A stretch of DNA of 64,000 nucleotides from Clostridiaceae bacterium (GCA_024635995.1 JAGXHW010000031.1:58027-122026); one strand, 5' to 3'. Shown: positions 35,595 to 45,510, counted from the stretch's first letter. Program-made: numbers and translations. Notes: a model not told the origin generated them from the sequence alone.

Positions 35595-36464
35595 CTATTC
35601 GTCTATGTTCCTGGAGTTTATGATCAATACTTTATCCAGTCGTTTAAAGTTAACGGCAGGTTCGACAACAACACTTTTTAACAATAAATCGCTTGTGCGG
35701 TCAACCTCAATCACTTCTCCGATCAATATGCCTCTTGGATACAGTCCAATTCCTGAAGTTATTAGCTGATCCCCAACAACAATTTCTGCATCAGGATCAA
35801 ATAAATATCCGGATAATTCATGGGTTACACTGCCTGATACAATGCCTTGGTAAGCACCGTCTCTTAATACCTGAAAGCTGACTGAACTGCCGTTATTAAT
35901 GATTGAGATTACTTTAGACCAAGTAGAACCTGTTTCATACACTCTACCCACCAAACCTCCGGAACCAATCACCACACTGTCTTTCTTTATGTTATTTTCT
36001 GTGCCGGCATCAATGGTGAACATTTCAAACCAATTCCCAGGAGTTTTGGCAATAACATTAGCTGTAACGGGGCTCAGGTCAATGGTTCGATCAATGTTGT
36101 TAAGTGTCTCCCGTAAGTCTTTCAATTCTAACAATTCTTCCTGTGAAAGTTGCTGGTCAACCAATTCCTGCTGTAGCGCTTGGTTTTCTGAAATTAACTG
36201 ACTATTTTCTTCTTTGATTTCTGATGATTTTATGAGCGTAACAACATTTTTTTCTATTGTTGATATGACACTGGTTACTCCTTTTTGTAAAGGTGAAAAA
36301 AACCTGCCTATACCACGTTCAATCACAGTTATTTCTTGCCTTTGTTGTGCAGTAAATCCAATAATCATTATTAAAACGATCACAACAATGGTCAGTGCGA
36401 TTGGAATTCTATTTTTGTCATTCAAGTTGTTCAATTCATTCACCATCTTCTGTGTTAAGTACAA
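35595..36464 (-). CDS. mreC: rod shape-determining protein MreC
   Basis: N-terminal TM, coiled coil, ANVIAKTPGNWFEMFTIDAGTENNIKKDSVVIGSGGLVGRV. Confidence 0.95.
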   Translation of the reverse strand: MYLTQKMVNELNNLNDKNRIPIALTIVVIVLIMIIGFTAQQRQEITVIERGIGRFFSPLQKGVTSVISTIEKNVVTLIKSSEIKEENSQLISENQALQQELVDQQLSQEELLELKDLRETLNNIDRTIDLSPVTANVIAKTPGNWFEMFTIDAGTENNIKKDSVVIGSGGLVGRVYETGSTWSKVISIINNGSSVSFQVLRDGAYQGIVSGSVTHELSGYLFDPDAEIVVGDQLITSGIGLYPRGILIGEVIEVDRTSDLLLKSVVVEPAVNFKRLDKVLIINSRNIDE

Positions 36465-37214
36465 TTAACTGAAAGAACACGCATCTGATTCTCTTAAACT
36501 GGAAAAAACATTGTCTCCGATAATGACATGATCCAATACTGCTATTCCAATGATGCGACCTGCATCAATTAGTCGTTTTGTTATGAGGATATCTTCCTTA
36601 CTTGGTGTTGGATCGCCGCTGGGGTGATTATGCACCAATATAATCGCTGAACAACTCTTTTTGATAGCTGCTAAAAATACTTCCCGGGGATGAACAATGG
36701 AGGCATTTAAGCTTCCCACAGAAATTTCTTCAGTATGCAGCACTTCATGCTTTGTGTTTAACAGTAGTATGTAAAATTTTTCTTTCTGCAAAAAACGTAA
36801 ATCTTCCATCAATAAACGGGATATGTCTTCAGGATTTCTGATTTTATAGCGTTGATGTCGGTCCATTACTGAAATGCGTTTGCCCAGTTCAATGGCGGCT
36901 AATATCTGGCAGGCTTTTGCTGTTCCAACACCTTTAATGGCACATAATTCTTCGATGGTGCAATTTTTAAGAAATGCCAATCCTTCAGGTTGATGACTCA
37001 CAATTAATCGTCCTAATTCCACCGCACTCATTTTTTGCGTACCGCTGGATAATAATATTCCAATTAATTCAGCACTGGAAAGTGCCTGAGATCCTTCCTG
37101 CTGCATTCTTTCCCTGGGTCTTTCACTAAACGGCATGGCTTTGATACCCACCTGATATTCTTCTGTTTTCATTTTGAGCTCCTCCGATGTACACATGATG
37201 TTATTCAATTTCAC
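36465..37214 (-). CDS. radC: RadC/JAB-domain DNA repair protein
   Basis: HxHxnD-type VHNHPSGDPTPSKEDILITKRL; FSERPRERMQQEGSQALSSAELIGILLSSGT. Confidence 0.96.
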   Translation of the reverse strand: MKLNNIMCTSEELKMKTEEYQVGIKAMPFSERPRERMQQEGSQALSSAELIGILLSSGTQKMSAVELGRLIVSHQPEGLAFLKNCTIEELCAIKGVGTAKACQILAAIELGKRISVMDRHQRYKIRNPEDISRLLMEDLRFLQKEKFYILLLNTKHEVLHTEEISVGSLNASIVHPREVFLAAIKKSCSAIILVHNHPSGDPTPSKEDILITKRLIDAGRIIGIAVLDHVIIGDNVFSSLRESDACSFS

Positions 37215-37223
37215 TAACGTTTT

Positions 37224-37472
37224 TTAAAGTTTTTTAAATAACAGTGCTGCCAGCACCAATCCTATGAGACCGGCAAGGTTTAGGTCAACCAAAAATGTCA
37301 TATTAAATGTGATTAATTTCAGGTCAATACCCAACTCTCTGACGCCCAACGGACCCGGTCCATAATTGAGTCTTGGCGCAAAACTGGATAAAACAGCTCC
37401 AATGAGACTACCTATCAATACACCGGCTACGATCATCAAAAGCAAAACACCTGTGTTCTTACTTCTGTTCAC
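37224..37472 (-). CDS. DUF4321 domain-containing small membrane protein
   Basis: GVLIGSLIGAVLSSFAPRLNYGPGPLGVRELGIDLKLITFNMTF. Confidence 0.85.
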   Translation of the reverse strand: MNRSKNTGVLLLMIVAGVLIGSLIGAVLSSFAPRLNYGPGPLGVRELGIDLKLITFNMTFLVDLNLAGLIGLVLAALLFKKL

Positions 37473-37484
37473 ATTAAACGCCTC

Positions 37485-38042
37485 CTATGTTAGCGAATAG
37501 GTAAGTTTACTCACCCTTCCCTTTAATTTTTGCAACACAAAATAAGCTGTCAGACCAATAAATATGCCTGTAAATATACTTGCAAACATCATGAAGGGTA
37601 AATAAACGAATATCCTAATGTTTTGTATCATCACACTGGCCACGCTTAATTGTGCCACATTATGGCCCAGGGCACCAAGTACACTAACACCAACAAGACT
37701 TAAAAAGCGGGGTAAAAGGTTAAGTGCCATCCACATCAGAAATGTACTGAGCAGTGCACCTGCCAAACCATACATCATTGAGGTAACAGCACCTGTCAAA
37801 AGTCCTGCCATTAAAACGCGCATCAGGTTGACAGACAAAGCAAACTTTAACCCGAACATGACAAGTGTCATTAATCCAATGATGTTTGCCAAACCTATTT
37901 TAGCCCCTGGTACAACACCCATAAATGGGTTAGGGATAAACCCTTCCACGATATGCAATGCCAACCCCAGAGAAGTCAGTATTCCAAAATAAACAATTTT
38001 TTTTGTTGAATTCATCTTCACTCTTCCTCTGTCAAAATTCAT
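37485..38042 (-). CDS. Gx transporter family protein (HepI-like heptaprenyl diphosphate synthase component I)
   Basis: GLALHIVEGFIPNPFMGVVPGAKIGLANIIGLMTLVMFG. Confidence 0.9.
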   Translation of the reverse strand: MNFDRGRVKMNSTKKIVYFGILTSLGLALHIVEGFIPNPFMGVVPGAKIGLANIIGLMTLVMFGLKFALSVNLMRVLMAGLLTGAVTSMMYGLAGALLSTFLMWMALNLLPRFLSLVGVSVLGALGHNVAQLSVASVMIQNIRIFVYLPFMMFASIFTGIFIGLTAYFVLQKLKGRVSKLTYSLT

Positions 38043-38103
38043 TTATAATCCATAAAAAGTGTAACACTTAAAGGGTACTCTGGCAAGGAAAAGTAACACA
38101 AAA

Positions 38104-38132
38104 GGCCGCCATGAGGTTCCCCATGAGCGGCC
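38104..38132 (-). terminator. Terminator after rnfB
   Basis: Reverse strand gggccgctcatggggaacctcatggcggccttttg: long GC hairpin + T tract. Confidence 0.8.
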
Positions 38133-38147
38133 CATTGTCATCTATGT

Positions 38148-38987
38148 TTACACAGCTTCCGGTGTTTCTTTGGTTTTCTTGAATCGTCCCTCAATCGCAT
38201 TTGTAGGACACTTTTCCACGCAAATATAGCAATTGGTACATTTGTCATAGTTGATAAAGGCCAGGTTGTTTTCAAAGTCAATGGCCTCTTCGGGACATGC
38301 TTTCACGCAAATTTGGCAGGCGATACAACCAACACTGCATTTCTGTCTGACAGCTTTACCAGGATCATTGCTGTTACAAGTGATAACAACTTCCTGTTCA
38401 TAAGGCACCATGGTAATGACATTTTTAGGACATGCTTCCACGCATTTTAAACATGCAGTGCATTTTTCAGGAATAATTTTTGCCAAACCTGTGTCAGTAA
38501 TTTCAATGGCATCGAATGGACAAACACTCATACAGGTGCCAAGTCCAAGACAACCATATTTACATGACTTGCTGCCACCGTTGACCATGTTAGCAGCTAT
38601 GCAATCTTGAATGCCATTATAAACAAATTTTTCTTTGCATTTATCAGAACCACCGTTACAAATAACTTTAGCCACTCTTTTAGCGCTTCCTGCCACTTCA
38701 ACTCCCATCACTGCTGCCAATGCACCAGCAAGCTCGGGGCCACCAACAGGACACCCTTCAACAGGTGCTTCACCAGCAGCAACTGCTTTGGCAAAACTGT
38801 CGCATCCTGGCAATCCACATCCGCCACAATTAGCCCCAGGAAGCAAATCACGTATGGTTGTAATCTTAGGGTCAACATCCACTTTGAACTTTTGTGATGC
38901 AAAAGCAAGCCCCACACCAAACAGTAGTCCCAGACCACCAAGGCTAATTGCTGGGTATAAAATACCTTCAATGTTCATCAGCTTCAC
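38148..38987 (-). CDS. rnfB: RnfABCDGE complex subunit RnfB
   Basis: LPGANCGGCGLPGCDSFAKAVAAGEAPVEGCPVGG plus several 4Fe-4S CxxCxxCxxxCP motifs. Confidence 0.96.
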   Translation of the reverse strand: MKLMNIEGILYPAISLGGLGLLFGVGLAFASQKFKVDVDPKITTIRDLLPGANCGGCGLPGCDSFAKAVAAGEAPVEGCPVGGPELAGALAAVMGVEVAGSAKRVAKVICNGGSDKCKEKFVYNGIQDCIAANMVNGGSKSCKYGCLGLGTCMSVCPFDAIEITDTGLAKIIPEKCTACLKCVEACPKNVITMVPYEQEVVITCNSNDPGKAVRQKCSVGCIACQICVKACPEEAIDFENNLAFINYDKCTNCYICVEKCPTNAIEGRFKKTKETPEAV

Positions 38988-38993
38988 TCCTCA

Positions 38994-39584
38994 TTAAACC
39001 AAACCCATGAAGCCCATAAAGGCTAACGACATGAGACTGGCTGTGATTAATGCTATGGGAAATCCTTTGAATACCAGGGGAATATCAGCGAGTACCACTC
39101 TTTCCCGAATGGCTGCAAACAAAACAATGGCAAGCGAAAAACCAATGGCTGCACCAATTGAGTGGAAGATCACTTCAATTAGGTTGTACCCATACTGAAT
39201 GTTTAGAATGGTTAAACCCAGTACAGCACAGTTGGTGGTAATTAAAGGCAGATAAACCCCCAACGACTGGTACAATGAATAACTGGTTTTCTGTATTACC
39301 ATTTCAACTAACTGTACCAGCGAAGCAATGACCAATATAAACACAATGGTCTGCATATACTCTATCCCTAACAATTCTAGAATAAAGCGTTGTGCAACAT
39401 ACGTAATAATGGAAGCCATGGTCATAACAAAAGTCACTGCCATACCCATTCCCATAGCTGTTTCAACTTGCTTCGAGACACCTAAAAAAGGACAGATGCC
39501 AAGAAAACGTGACAAAACAAAGTTGTTAACAAAAATGGCGCTAATCAGAATGATAAAAATTGACGAAATAGACATTATTGGCAC
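38994..39584 (-). CDS. rnfA: RnfABCDGE complex subunit RnfA
   Basis: [33 protein letters not shown]. Confidence 0.96.
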   Translation of the reverse strand: MPIMSISSIFIILISAIFVNNFVLSRFLGICPFLGVSKQVETAMGMGMAVTFVMTMASIITYVAQRFILELLGIEYMQTIVFILVIASLVQLVEMVIQKTSYSLYQSLGVYLPLITTNCAVLGLTILNIQYGYNLIEVIFHSIGAAIGFSLAIVLFAAIRERVVLADIPLVFKGFPIALITASLMSLAFMGFMGLV

Positions 39585-39590
39585 CTCCTT

Positions 39591-40199
39591 TTAGGATTTT
39601 GATTTTGGATAGACTGCTTTGTTAAATATTGCCATCAGTATTCCTAGCGCAAGAAAGGCTCCAGGAGGCATTGTCATAATACTCATTGGTGCAAAGGCTT
39701 CCGGAAATAAATTCGAGCCAAAAACACTGCCAAAACCAATGATTTCCCGTACGATCCCCAACACAACCAGTGCCAGTGTAAAACCAATACCCATTCCCAA
39801 ACCATCGGTAATGGATTGCACAACGCCGTTTTTAGAGGCAAACGATTCAGCACGGCCTAAAATGATGCAGTTAACCACAATTAGCGGAATAAAAATACCT
39901 AATGCCTGGTAAAGATCAGGTGTGTACGCATTCATCAACATACCCACCATTGTAACAAAGGTTGCAATAACAACAATATAAACAGGAATTCGGATTTTTG
40001 TAGGTACTACACGTCTGATAGCTGAAACAACAAGATTGCTACCAAACAGAACAGCTGTTGTTGCTACCCCCATTGCGAGTCCGTTGATAGCTGTATTTGT
40101 CACTGCTAGGGTGGGACACATACCCAGCACCTGTACAAAGATTGGATTATCAAGCACTAATCCTCTCGAAAATATTTTGCCCAGTTTCACAGTTTCCAC
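39591..40199 (-). CDS. rnfE: RnfABCDGE complex subunit RnfE
   Basis: NPIFVQVLGMCPTLAVTNTAINGLAMGVATTAVL. Confidence 0.96.
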   Translation of the reverse strand: METVKLGKIFSRGLVLDNPIFVQVLGMCPTLAVTNTAINGLAMGVATTAVLFGSNLVVSAIRRVVPTKIRIPVYIVVIATFVTMVGMLMNAYTPDLYQALGIFIPLIVVNCIILGRAESFASKNGVVQSITDGLGMGIGFTLALVVLGIVREIIGFGSVFGSNLFPEAFAPMSIMTMPPGAFLALGILMAIFNKAVYPKSKS

Positions 40200-40208
40200 C
40201 TCCGTTGT

Positions 40209-40742
40209 TTAATTTTTAAGGGTGTCCTGGTATAGAGCTATTGCTGTATTAACACCATTGACAGCAGCAGTACTGGATACAGTGGCACCGGCTATTGCGT
40301 CTACTGAAACATCCCCTTCAGCTGACAGACCAATGAATCGATCCGTATAATCAGGTTCAGTGATTTTGGTTCCCAAACCAGGGGTTTCAGACTGAGATAA
40401 TATGACTACACCTGTGATTTCATCATTGGTGTTAATCCCAACCATCATTTCAACTTCGCCGCCATATCCGTTTGGAGCCACTTTAACGGCATATCCTACC
40501 ACCGTTTCTCCCTGTGTTCCAACAAAGACGTCTGTGACGATGTCAACACTATCAATTTCTGCACTTTCAACAGGCTCGAAACCGTCTGCATCTTCCAATA
40601 ATACTTCCAGGGATGCCCTATCGCTTTCCAAGGCACGTTCCAATATAATGCCTTCTGTCATACTGTTGGTCACGCCAAGAATCAATCCTGAAATTGCGGT
40701 AATGAGTAACAAAATGAGTCCCATCTTAACCATATCACGCAT
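40209..40742 (-). CDS. rnfG: RnfABCDGE complex subunit RnfG (FMN-binding)
   Basis: VILSQSETPGLGTKITEPDYTDRF, VDAIAGATVSSTAAVNGVN (S(T)GAT flavinylation motif SGAT-like AGATVSS). Confidence 0.95.
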   Translation of the reverse strand: MRDMVKMGLILLLITAISGLILGVTNSMTEGIILERALESDRASLEVLLEDADGFEPVESAEIDSVDIVTDVFVGTQGETVVGYAVKVAPNGYGGEVEMMVGINTNDEITGVVILSQSETPGLGTKITEPDYTDRFIGLSAEGDVSVDAIAGATVSSTAAVNGVNTAIALYQDTLKN

Positions 40743-41688
40743 TTTGTTTCTTCACCTCCCCATAAATCCTCGGTACTGTATATCTTTCAATCAGCGGTGT
40801 AGCAACGTTCATTAATAGTATGGAGAAGCCTACACCTTCGTTGAATCCGCCGAACAATCGTATGGTTGATGTCAATATACCACAACCTAATGCAAAAATA
40901 ACTTGACCTTTATCGGTGACAGGTGATGAAGAGTAATCAGTAGCCATGAAAATCGCTCCAATGAACAATCCACCTGCTACTACATGATAGGCCATAAAAT
41001 ATACGTCAAAACCGCTGAAAACCAATGTAATAACGGCCACTGTTCCAACATAAATTGCTGGAATGGTTATTTTAATGACGCCTCTATACAACAGGTATAA
41101 CCCACCCAACAACAGTAATGCCGCTGACGTTTCGCCCATACTTCCACCGATGTTTCCAACAAAAGCATTAAACAAGCTAGGGGCGGTGGCTGGCACAGCC
41201 ATTTGCCCTTTCACAAAACTTAGAGGTGTTGCAGCCGAAATCATATCCGGACCAGGACTTACCCATTCCGTCATTCTGCCTGTCCATGAAAGGGTTAAGA
41301 GTATCCGTGCCGCAAGGGCAGGGTTCATGAAGTTTTTACCCAATCCTCCGAAAAATTGTTTTACAATAACAATGGCAAAAGCAGAACCAATCACAGGTAA
41401 CCACCAGGGTGCTGCAGCGGTAATGTTTAAAGCAATTAATAAACCGGTAACAACCGCACTCATATCGTTGATCGTCACTGGTTGTTTCCGAATTTTTTGA
41501 ACGGCTGCTTCTGCTAAAACAGCAGTAATCACGGCAATTAAAATTAATATCAATGCATTCGTTCTAAAAAAGTATACGGCACCGATGGTTGCTGGTAATA
41601 AAGCAATCACAACATCGGACATAACTTTGGTAACACTGCCTTCATCTCTAATGTGCGGTGATGAAGAGACAATGAGTTTCTGTTCCAT
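40735..41688 (-). CDS. rnfD: RnfABCDGE complex subunit RnfD
   Basis: KQFFGGLGKNFMNPALAARILLTLSW; FMATDYSSSPVTDKGQVIFALGCGILTSTIRLFGGFNEGVGFSILLMN. Confidence 0.96.
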   Translation of the reverse strand: MEQKLIVSSSPHIRDEGSVTKVMSDVVIALLPATIGAVYFFRTNALILILIAVITAVLAEAAVQKIRKQPVTINDMSAVVTGLLIALNITAAAPWWLPVIGSAFAIVIVKQFFGGLGKNFMNPALAARILLTLSWTGRMTEWVSPGPDMISAATPLSFVKGQMAVPATAPSLFNAFVGNIGGSMGETSAALLLLGGLYLLYRGVIKITIPAIYVGTVAVITLVFSGFDVYFMAYHVVAGGLFIGAIFMATDYSSSPVTDKGQVIFALGCGILTSTIRLFGGFNEGVGFSILLMNVATPLIERYTVPRIYGEVKKQNA

Positions 41689-41707
41689 TCGGTTTCCCTC
41701 CCGTCAG

Positions 41708-43036
41708 TTATTTCTGTTGTTTTCTTCGTTTCGCAAGGATGCTGCTTTTAGCAACACGTATCGATTGAACCAAAGGCCTTTTTGAGGGGCATATGTATGA
41801 ACATGATCCACACTCAATACAATCCATGGCATTGTATTTCTCGGCTTCTTCCATTCTATCTCTTAAAGCGTTTTCACTTATCATTAAAGGCATTAGATAA
41901 ATAGGACAAACGTCAATGCATTTGCCACAACGTATACAATTAACCGGATCAGGAATGACCGCTTCCGTTTCATTAAACACCAGGACGCCTGAGGTACCCT
42001 TGGTGACCGAAAGTTCATCTGTATCCTGGGATAACCCCATCATGGGTCCGCCCAGAATTAGTTTTCCGGGAGTTTCCTGATATCCTCCACACTGTTCAAC
42101 AAGATCTGCAACGGGAGTGCCAATTTTCACCAATAAATTTTGGGGTTCTTTTATGCAGCTGCCGGTTACTGTTGTAATACGGTCAATCAATGGCATACCA
42201 GTTTTAAAACTTCTGGCGATTTGAACGGTAGTCCCAACATTGTTTACGACAACACCTACATCCATAGGGAGACCGCCTGATGGCACTTCTCGCCCTGCGC
42301 AGGCGTCTATCAGTTGTTTTTCAGCACCTTGTGGGTATTTAGTCTGCAGTGCTACCACCTGGATGTTGTCGGCTTCTTTAACAGCTTCAACCATAACCGC
42401 GATGGCATCCGGTTTGTTATTCTCGATGGCAATATAGCCTTTTTGTGCATTCACCCCGTGCATAATGATTTGTAAGCCTTCCACTAATTCGTCCGGAGCC
42501 TCCAGCATCAACCGATGATCTGCTGTCAAATAGGGCTCACATTCAGCCCCATTAATGATAACAGTATCGATTGGTTTGTCTGGCGGAGGAGAAAGTTTAA
42601 CGTGTGTTGGAAATGCAGCTCCACCCATACCAACAATGCCGGATTTCTGGATAAACTGAACCAGTACTTTGGCTTCCATTTTTTTATAGTCGCCTGGAGG
42701 CTGAATCTCAGGGTCTATCTCAAATTGTCCATCTGATTCAATAACTACACAAACTGCATCGCGTCCTCCTCCGATGGGTCGAACGCCAACTTCTTTTACT
42801 TCACCAGAAACACTGGCGTGAACGGGAGCGCAAACAAAACCCTGTGCTTCTCCGATCACTTGACCAACCTTCACCAAATCTTTCACCTTAACAGTTGGCT
42901 GGCAAGGGGCACCAATGTGTTGATGAAGTGGAATGATGACCATTTGCGGGTTCTTTGCTTGCTCAATGGCCAATGAGGCTGTCGCTTCTTTTGATTCCGG
43001 CGGATGAATACCGCCTTTAAAAGATAAAAACTTCAT
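41708..43036 (-). CDS. rnfC: RnfABCDGE complex subunit RnfC
   Basis: GIVGMGGAAFPTHVKLSPPPDKPIDTVIINGAECEPYLTADHRLM; two 4Fe-4S motifs. Confidence 0.97.
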   Translation of the reverse strand: MKFLSFKGGIHPPESKEATASLAIEQAKNPQMVIIPLHQHIGAPCQPTVKVKDLVKVGQVIGEAQGFVCAPVHASVSGEVKEVGVRPIGGGRDAVCVVIESDGQFEIDPEIQPPGDYKKMEAKVLVQFIQKSGIVGMGGAAFPTHVKLSPPPDKPIDTVIINGAECEPYLTADHRLMLEAPDELVEGLQIIMHGVNAQKGYIAIENNKPDAIAVMVEAVKEADNIQVVALQTKYPQGAEKQLIDACAGREVPSGGLPMDVGVVVNNVGTTVQIARSFKTGMPLIDRITTVTGSCIKEPQNLLVKIGTPVADLVEQCGGYQETPGKLILGGPMMGLSQDTDELSVTKGTSGVLVFNETEAVIPDPVNCIRCGKCIDVCPIYLMPLMISENALRDRMEEAEKYNAMDCIECGSCSYICPSKRPLVQSIRVAKSSILAKRRKQQK

Positions 43037-43044
43037 TTGCTAAT

Positions 43045-43599
43045 TCACCCCTTATAATATTGATATAATTCCATTATTTCACCCTGCAATGATTCCCTGA
43101 CCCATTCGATAACATCTGGATGATTTAGCGGTACATCCCCAAGAATTTGCCTGATTACCCGCGTATCAAATGTCATCTGATGTTCATTAATCTTATGTGT
43201 GTATTGCAGGTTAAAATGACTGCCATTTATCAAAAGAGTAATGATGGTTTCCACCATATTCCCTATTGGCACACGATTGATGTGAGAGTGTTGAAACCAG
43301 ACTTCCACTTTCGTACCAATGTGCAAAGAAGATTCAATCTTCAAATCTCCCATACATTCAATGGCTGCCTGTTTTAATAAAGGCAGCCCCATTCCTACGC
43401 GTCGTGTTTTTCGTGAAGTGATAAAAGGATTAATGACTTGTTGTACATATTGTTCGTCCATACCATTTCCATCATCACTAATCGTTATTAACAGTTTATC
43501 ATCTATCATATTTTCATCAATAATAATAAGAATATTGTCTGCCTCTGCAGATATGGCATTTTGAACAATGTCCAATATATGCAATGATAATTCTTTCAC
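43045..43599 (-). CDS. ATP-binding protein (histidine kinase-like ATPase, HATPase_c)
   Basis: LHILDIVQNAISAEADNILIIIDENMIDDKLLITISDDGNGMDEQYVQQVINPFITSRKTRRVGMGLPLLKQAA: N, G1 and G2 boxes. Confidence 0.9.
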   Translation of the reverse strand: MKELSLHILDIVQNAISAEADNILIIIDENMIDDKLLITISDDGNGMDEQYVQQVINPFITSRKTRRVGMGLPLLKQAAIECMGDLKIESSLHIGTKVEVWFQHSHINRVPIGNMVETIITLLINGSHFNLQYTHKINEHQMTFDTRVIRQILGDVPLNHPDVIEWVRESLQGEIMELYQYYKG

Positions 43600-43605
43600 G
43601 TTACA

Positions 43606-44344
43606 TCACCCATCTTTATTACTCAACCATGATATCAGATTATTAGTGGTTTTATCAATTAATTCAATAAAAAAAACCCGTTCAAGGATATTTGCCAGAT
43701 AGTGGGCATCAGAACTTGAAATATGTTTATACCGCGAGAGTTCTGTTATCATATTTTCTGATAATGCGATGCCGTGGTGATGACCTACTTCAACAGTGTT
43801 AATGGGTAACTCTCCCGGGATATCCTAACTGTGAGTATGCACTGAAACTGTCACGCAACACATGAGCAGGGACAGGTGCTCCCTGGTAATGAATAATCCG
43901 GGAAACCAATCGGTCAAATGAAAGCTGGACGGCATTCATCAGTAACCGCGGATCTTCTCCAATTAATTGATCGTCAGCATCGATAATAAGCTGCTGACCA
44001 AAAATATCAGGTCGGTTAATTCGTTCTGGCAAAAATGTGCTAATTTCATGATAAAACAAATCGAGTGCTTCATATGTAGGAAAATAGGCGAGTAAATGGG
44101 CTTCTTCCTGTGTGGTTATTTCAATGCCTGGAACAATGATAAGCGGTTTATTTTTTGCAGCTGTTATTGCAGGTAATACATTATCAATGGCATTGTGATC
44201 AGTGATGGCAATCATATCAAGTTTTTTAAGCATTGCCATATTGATAATGTTATTAGGTGTCATTTCCTTATCTGCACAAGGTGATAACGCACTATGAATG
44301 TGTAAATCCACAAATACCTTATCCATGCGCATCAACACCTGCAC
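43606..44344 (-). pseudogene. PHP-domain phosphoesterase, apparently frameshifted at about 43824-43825
   Basis: N-part DLHIHSALSPCADKEMTPNNIINMA...ITDHNAID; after SAYSQLG the PHP frame resumes in another frame as DIPGELPINTVEVGHHHGIALSENMITELSRYKHISSSDAHYLANILERVFFIELIDKTTNNLISWLSNKDG*, with the expected C-terminal SSDAHYL motif. True start probably MDKVFVDLHIHS. Confidence 0.82.
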
Positions 44345-44657
44345 ACTTTATGGCTATTTGGTAGGCAGATAAAGAAGTCTGTAAAATGGGAATGCCCTCT
44401 TCTTCAGCTTTTATCAATGTATCAGGGGGCACTTCTGCGTTGTCAGCAATTATGATACAGCTGATATCAGTCATAACACTCACTGCAACCACGTTCAAGT
44501 TGGTTTGTATAGTGATCCACGCCTGTCCTTCCTCAGCTTTTGCCATTACCCAGCTTAACATATCTCCAATATAGAATCCAGTAATCTTTTTATTGAGGTC
44601 GTTTTTACCTGACAGAAGTTTTACATCCAAATTGTTTAAAAGTTGGGCTACAGTCAC
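44319..44657 (-). CDS. DRTGG domain-containing protein
   Basis: MTVAQLLNNLDVKLLSGKNDLNKKITGFYIGDMLSWVMAKAEEGQAWITIQTNLNVVAVSVMTDISCIIIADN. Confidence 0.82.
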   Translation of the reverse strand: MTVAQLLNNLDVKLLSGKNDLNKKITGFYIGDMLSWVMAKAEEGQAWITIQTNLNVVAVSVMTDISCIIIADNAEVPPDTLIKAEEEGIPILQTSLSAYQIAIKCAGVDAHG

Positions 44658-44681
44658 GGAGCACCTCCAATTTTACAACAC

Positions 44682-45107
44682 TTACATGGATTGTTTGAAT
44701 ACTAAAACCAGTTTTGTATGAGACTTATATTCTGACTCAATGATGAATTCATCTGAACAGCGTTTGATATTTGGCAATCCCATTCCTGCACCAAAACCCA
44801 TCTCCCTGACGTTCTGTGGTGCTGTAGAATAACCTTTTTTCATTGCCAGTTCGATGTTTTCGATGCCTGGGCCTCGGTCACAAGCCACTAATTTAATGTA
44901 TTCTGGCGTAATCATAAAGTCTATTGTACCGCCATATGAGTGAATGATAATGTTCATTTCTGATTCATACGCCGCAACCGAAACCCTTCTTATTATTTCC
45001 GGTTCAACGCCTACCTGTTTCATGATTTTTTTAATGTTACTGGAGACTTCTCCCGCTTTGGTAAAATCATTTTTTTCTACCGCATACGACCGTTGTATGG
45101 CAATCAC
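44682..45107 (-). CDS. anti-sigma-factor-like ATP-binding protein (RsbW/SpoIIAB-type HATPase)
   Basis: KAGEVSSNIKKIMKQVGVEPEIIRRVSVAAYESEMNIIIHSYGGTIDFMITPEYIKLVACDRGPGIENIELAMKKGYSTAPQNVREMGFGAGMGLPNIKRCSDEF. Confidence 0.9.
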   Translation of the reverse strand: MIAIQRSYAVEKNDFTKAGEVSSNIKKIMKQVGVEPEIIRRVSVAAYESEMNIIIHSYGGTIDFMITPEYIKLVACDRGPGIENIELAMKKGYSTAPQNVREMGFGAGMGLPNIKRCSDEFIIESEYKSHTKLVLVFKQSM

Positions 45108-45118
45108 CCCAGAGATTA

Positions 45119-45472
45119 TTATCGTACAATAACGGCGCCTCTAAGCCCTTCATTATAGAGTATTCCTGAAGCAACAAATAAGATCATATCGGTTTTCATG
45201 GTTACAATGCCATTGGTTTCAGCCATTTTCAACGTTTCCTCATCTGGTGATTTACCACGAACAAAAACAATGGAATGAATGTCCATCATTTCTGCCGTTC
45301 TAACTGCATGCGTATTTGTGAGGCCTGTGAGTAGTATTGTTTTGTCATCAAGTGATGAGAGAACATCGCTCATTAAGTCTGCTGCATAGGCATTGGTAAC
45401 ATTCCTGTCCAGTTGTTCATGTCCTGTCAGCACTTCGGCATTTAACAGCTCCTTAACTACGCTTAATTTCAT
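45119..45472 (-). CDS. DRTGG domain-containing protein
   Basis: MKLSVVKELLNAEVLTGHEQLDRNVTNAYAADLMSDVLSSLDDKTILLTGLTN. Confidence 0.85.
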   Translation of the reverse strand: MKLSVVKELLNAEVLTGHEQLDRNVTNAYAADLMSDVLSSLDDKTILLTGLTNTHAVRTAEMMDIHSIVFVRGKSPDEETLKMAETNGIVTMKTDMILFVASGILYNEGLRGAVIVR

Positions 45473-45510
45473 TGCTTGTCCTCCTCGAAGTGAATGATGT
45501 CAGTTGCTCA

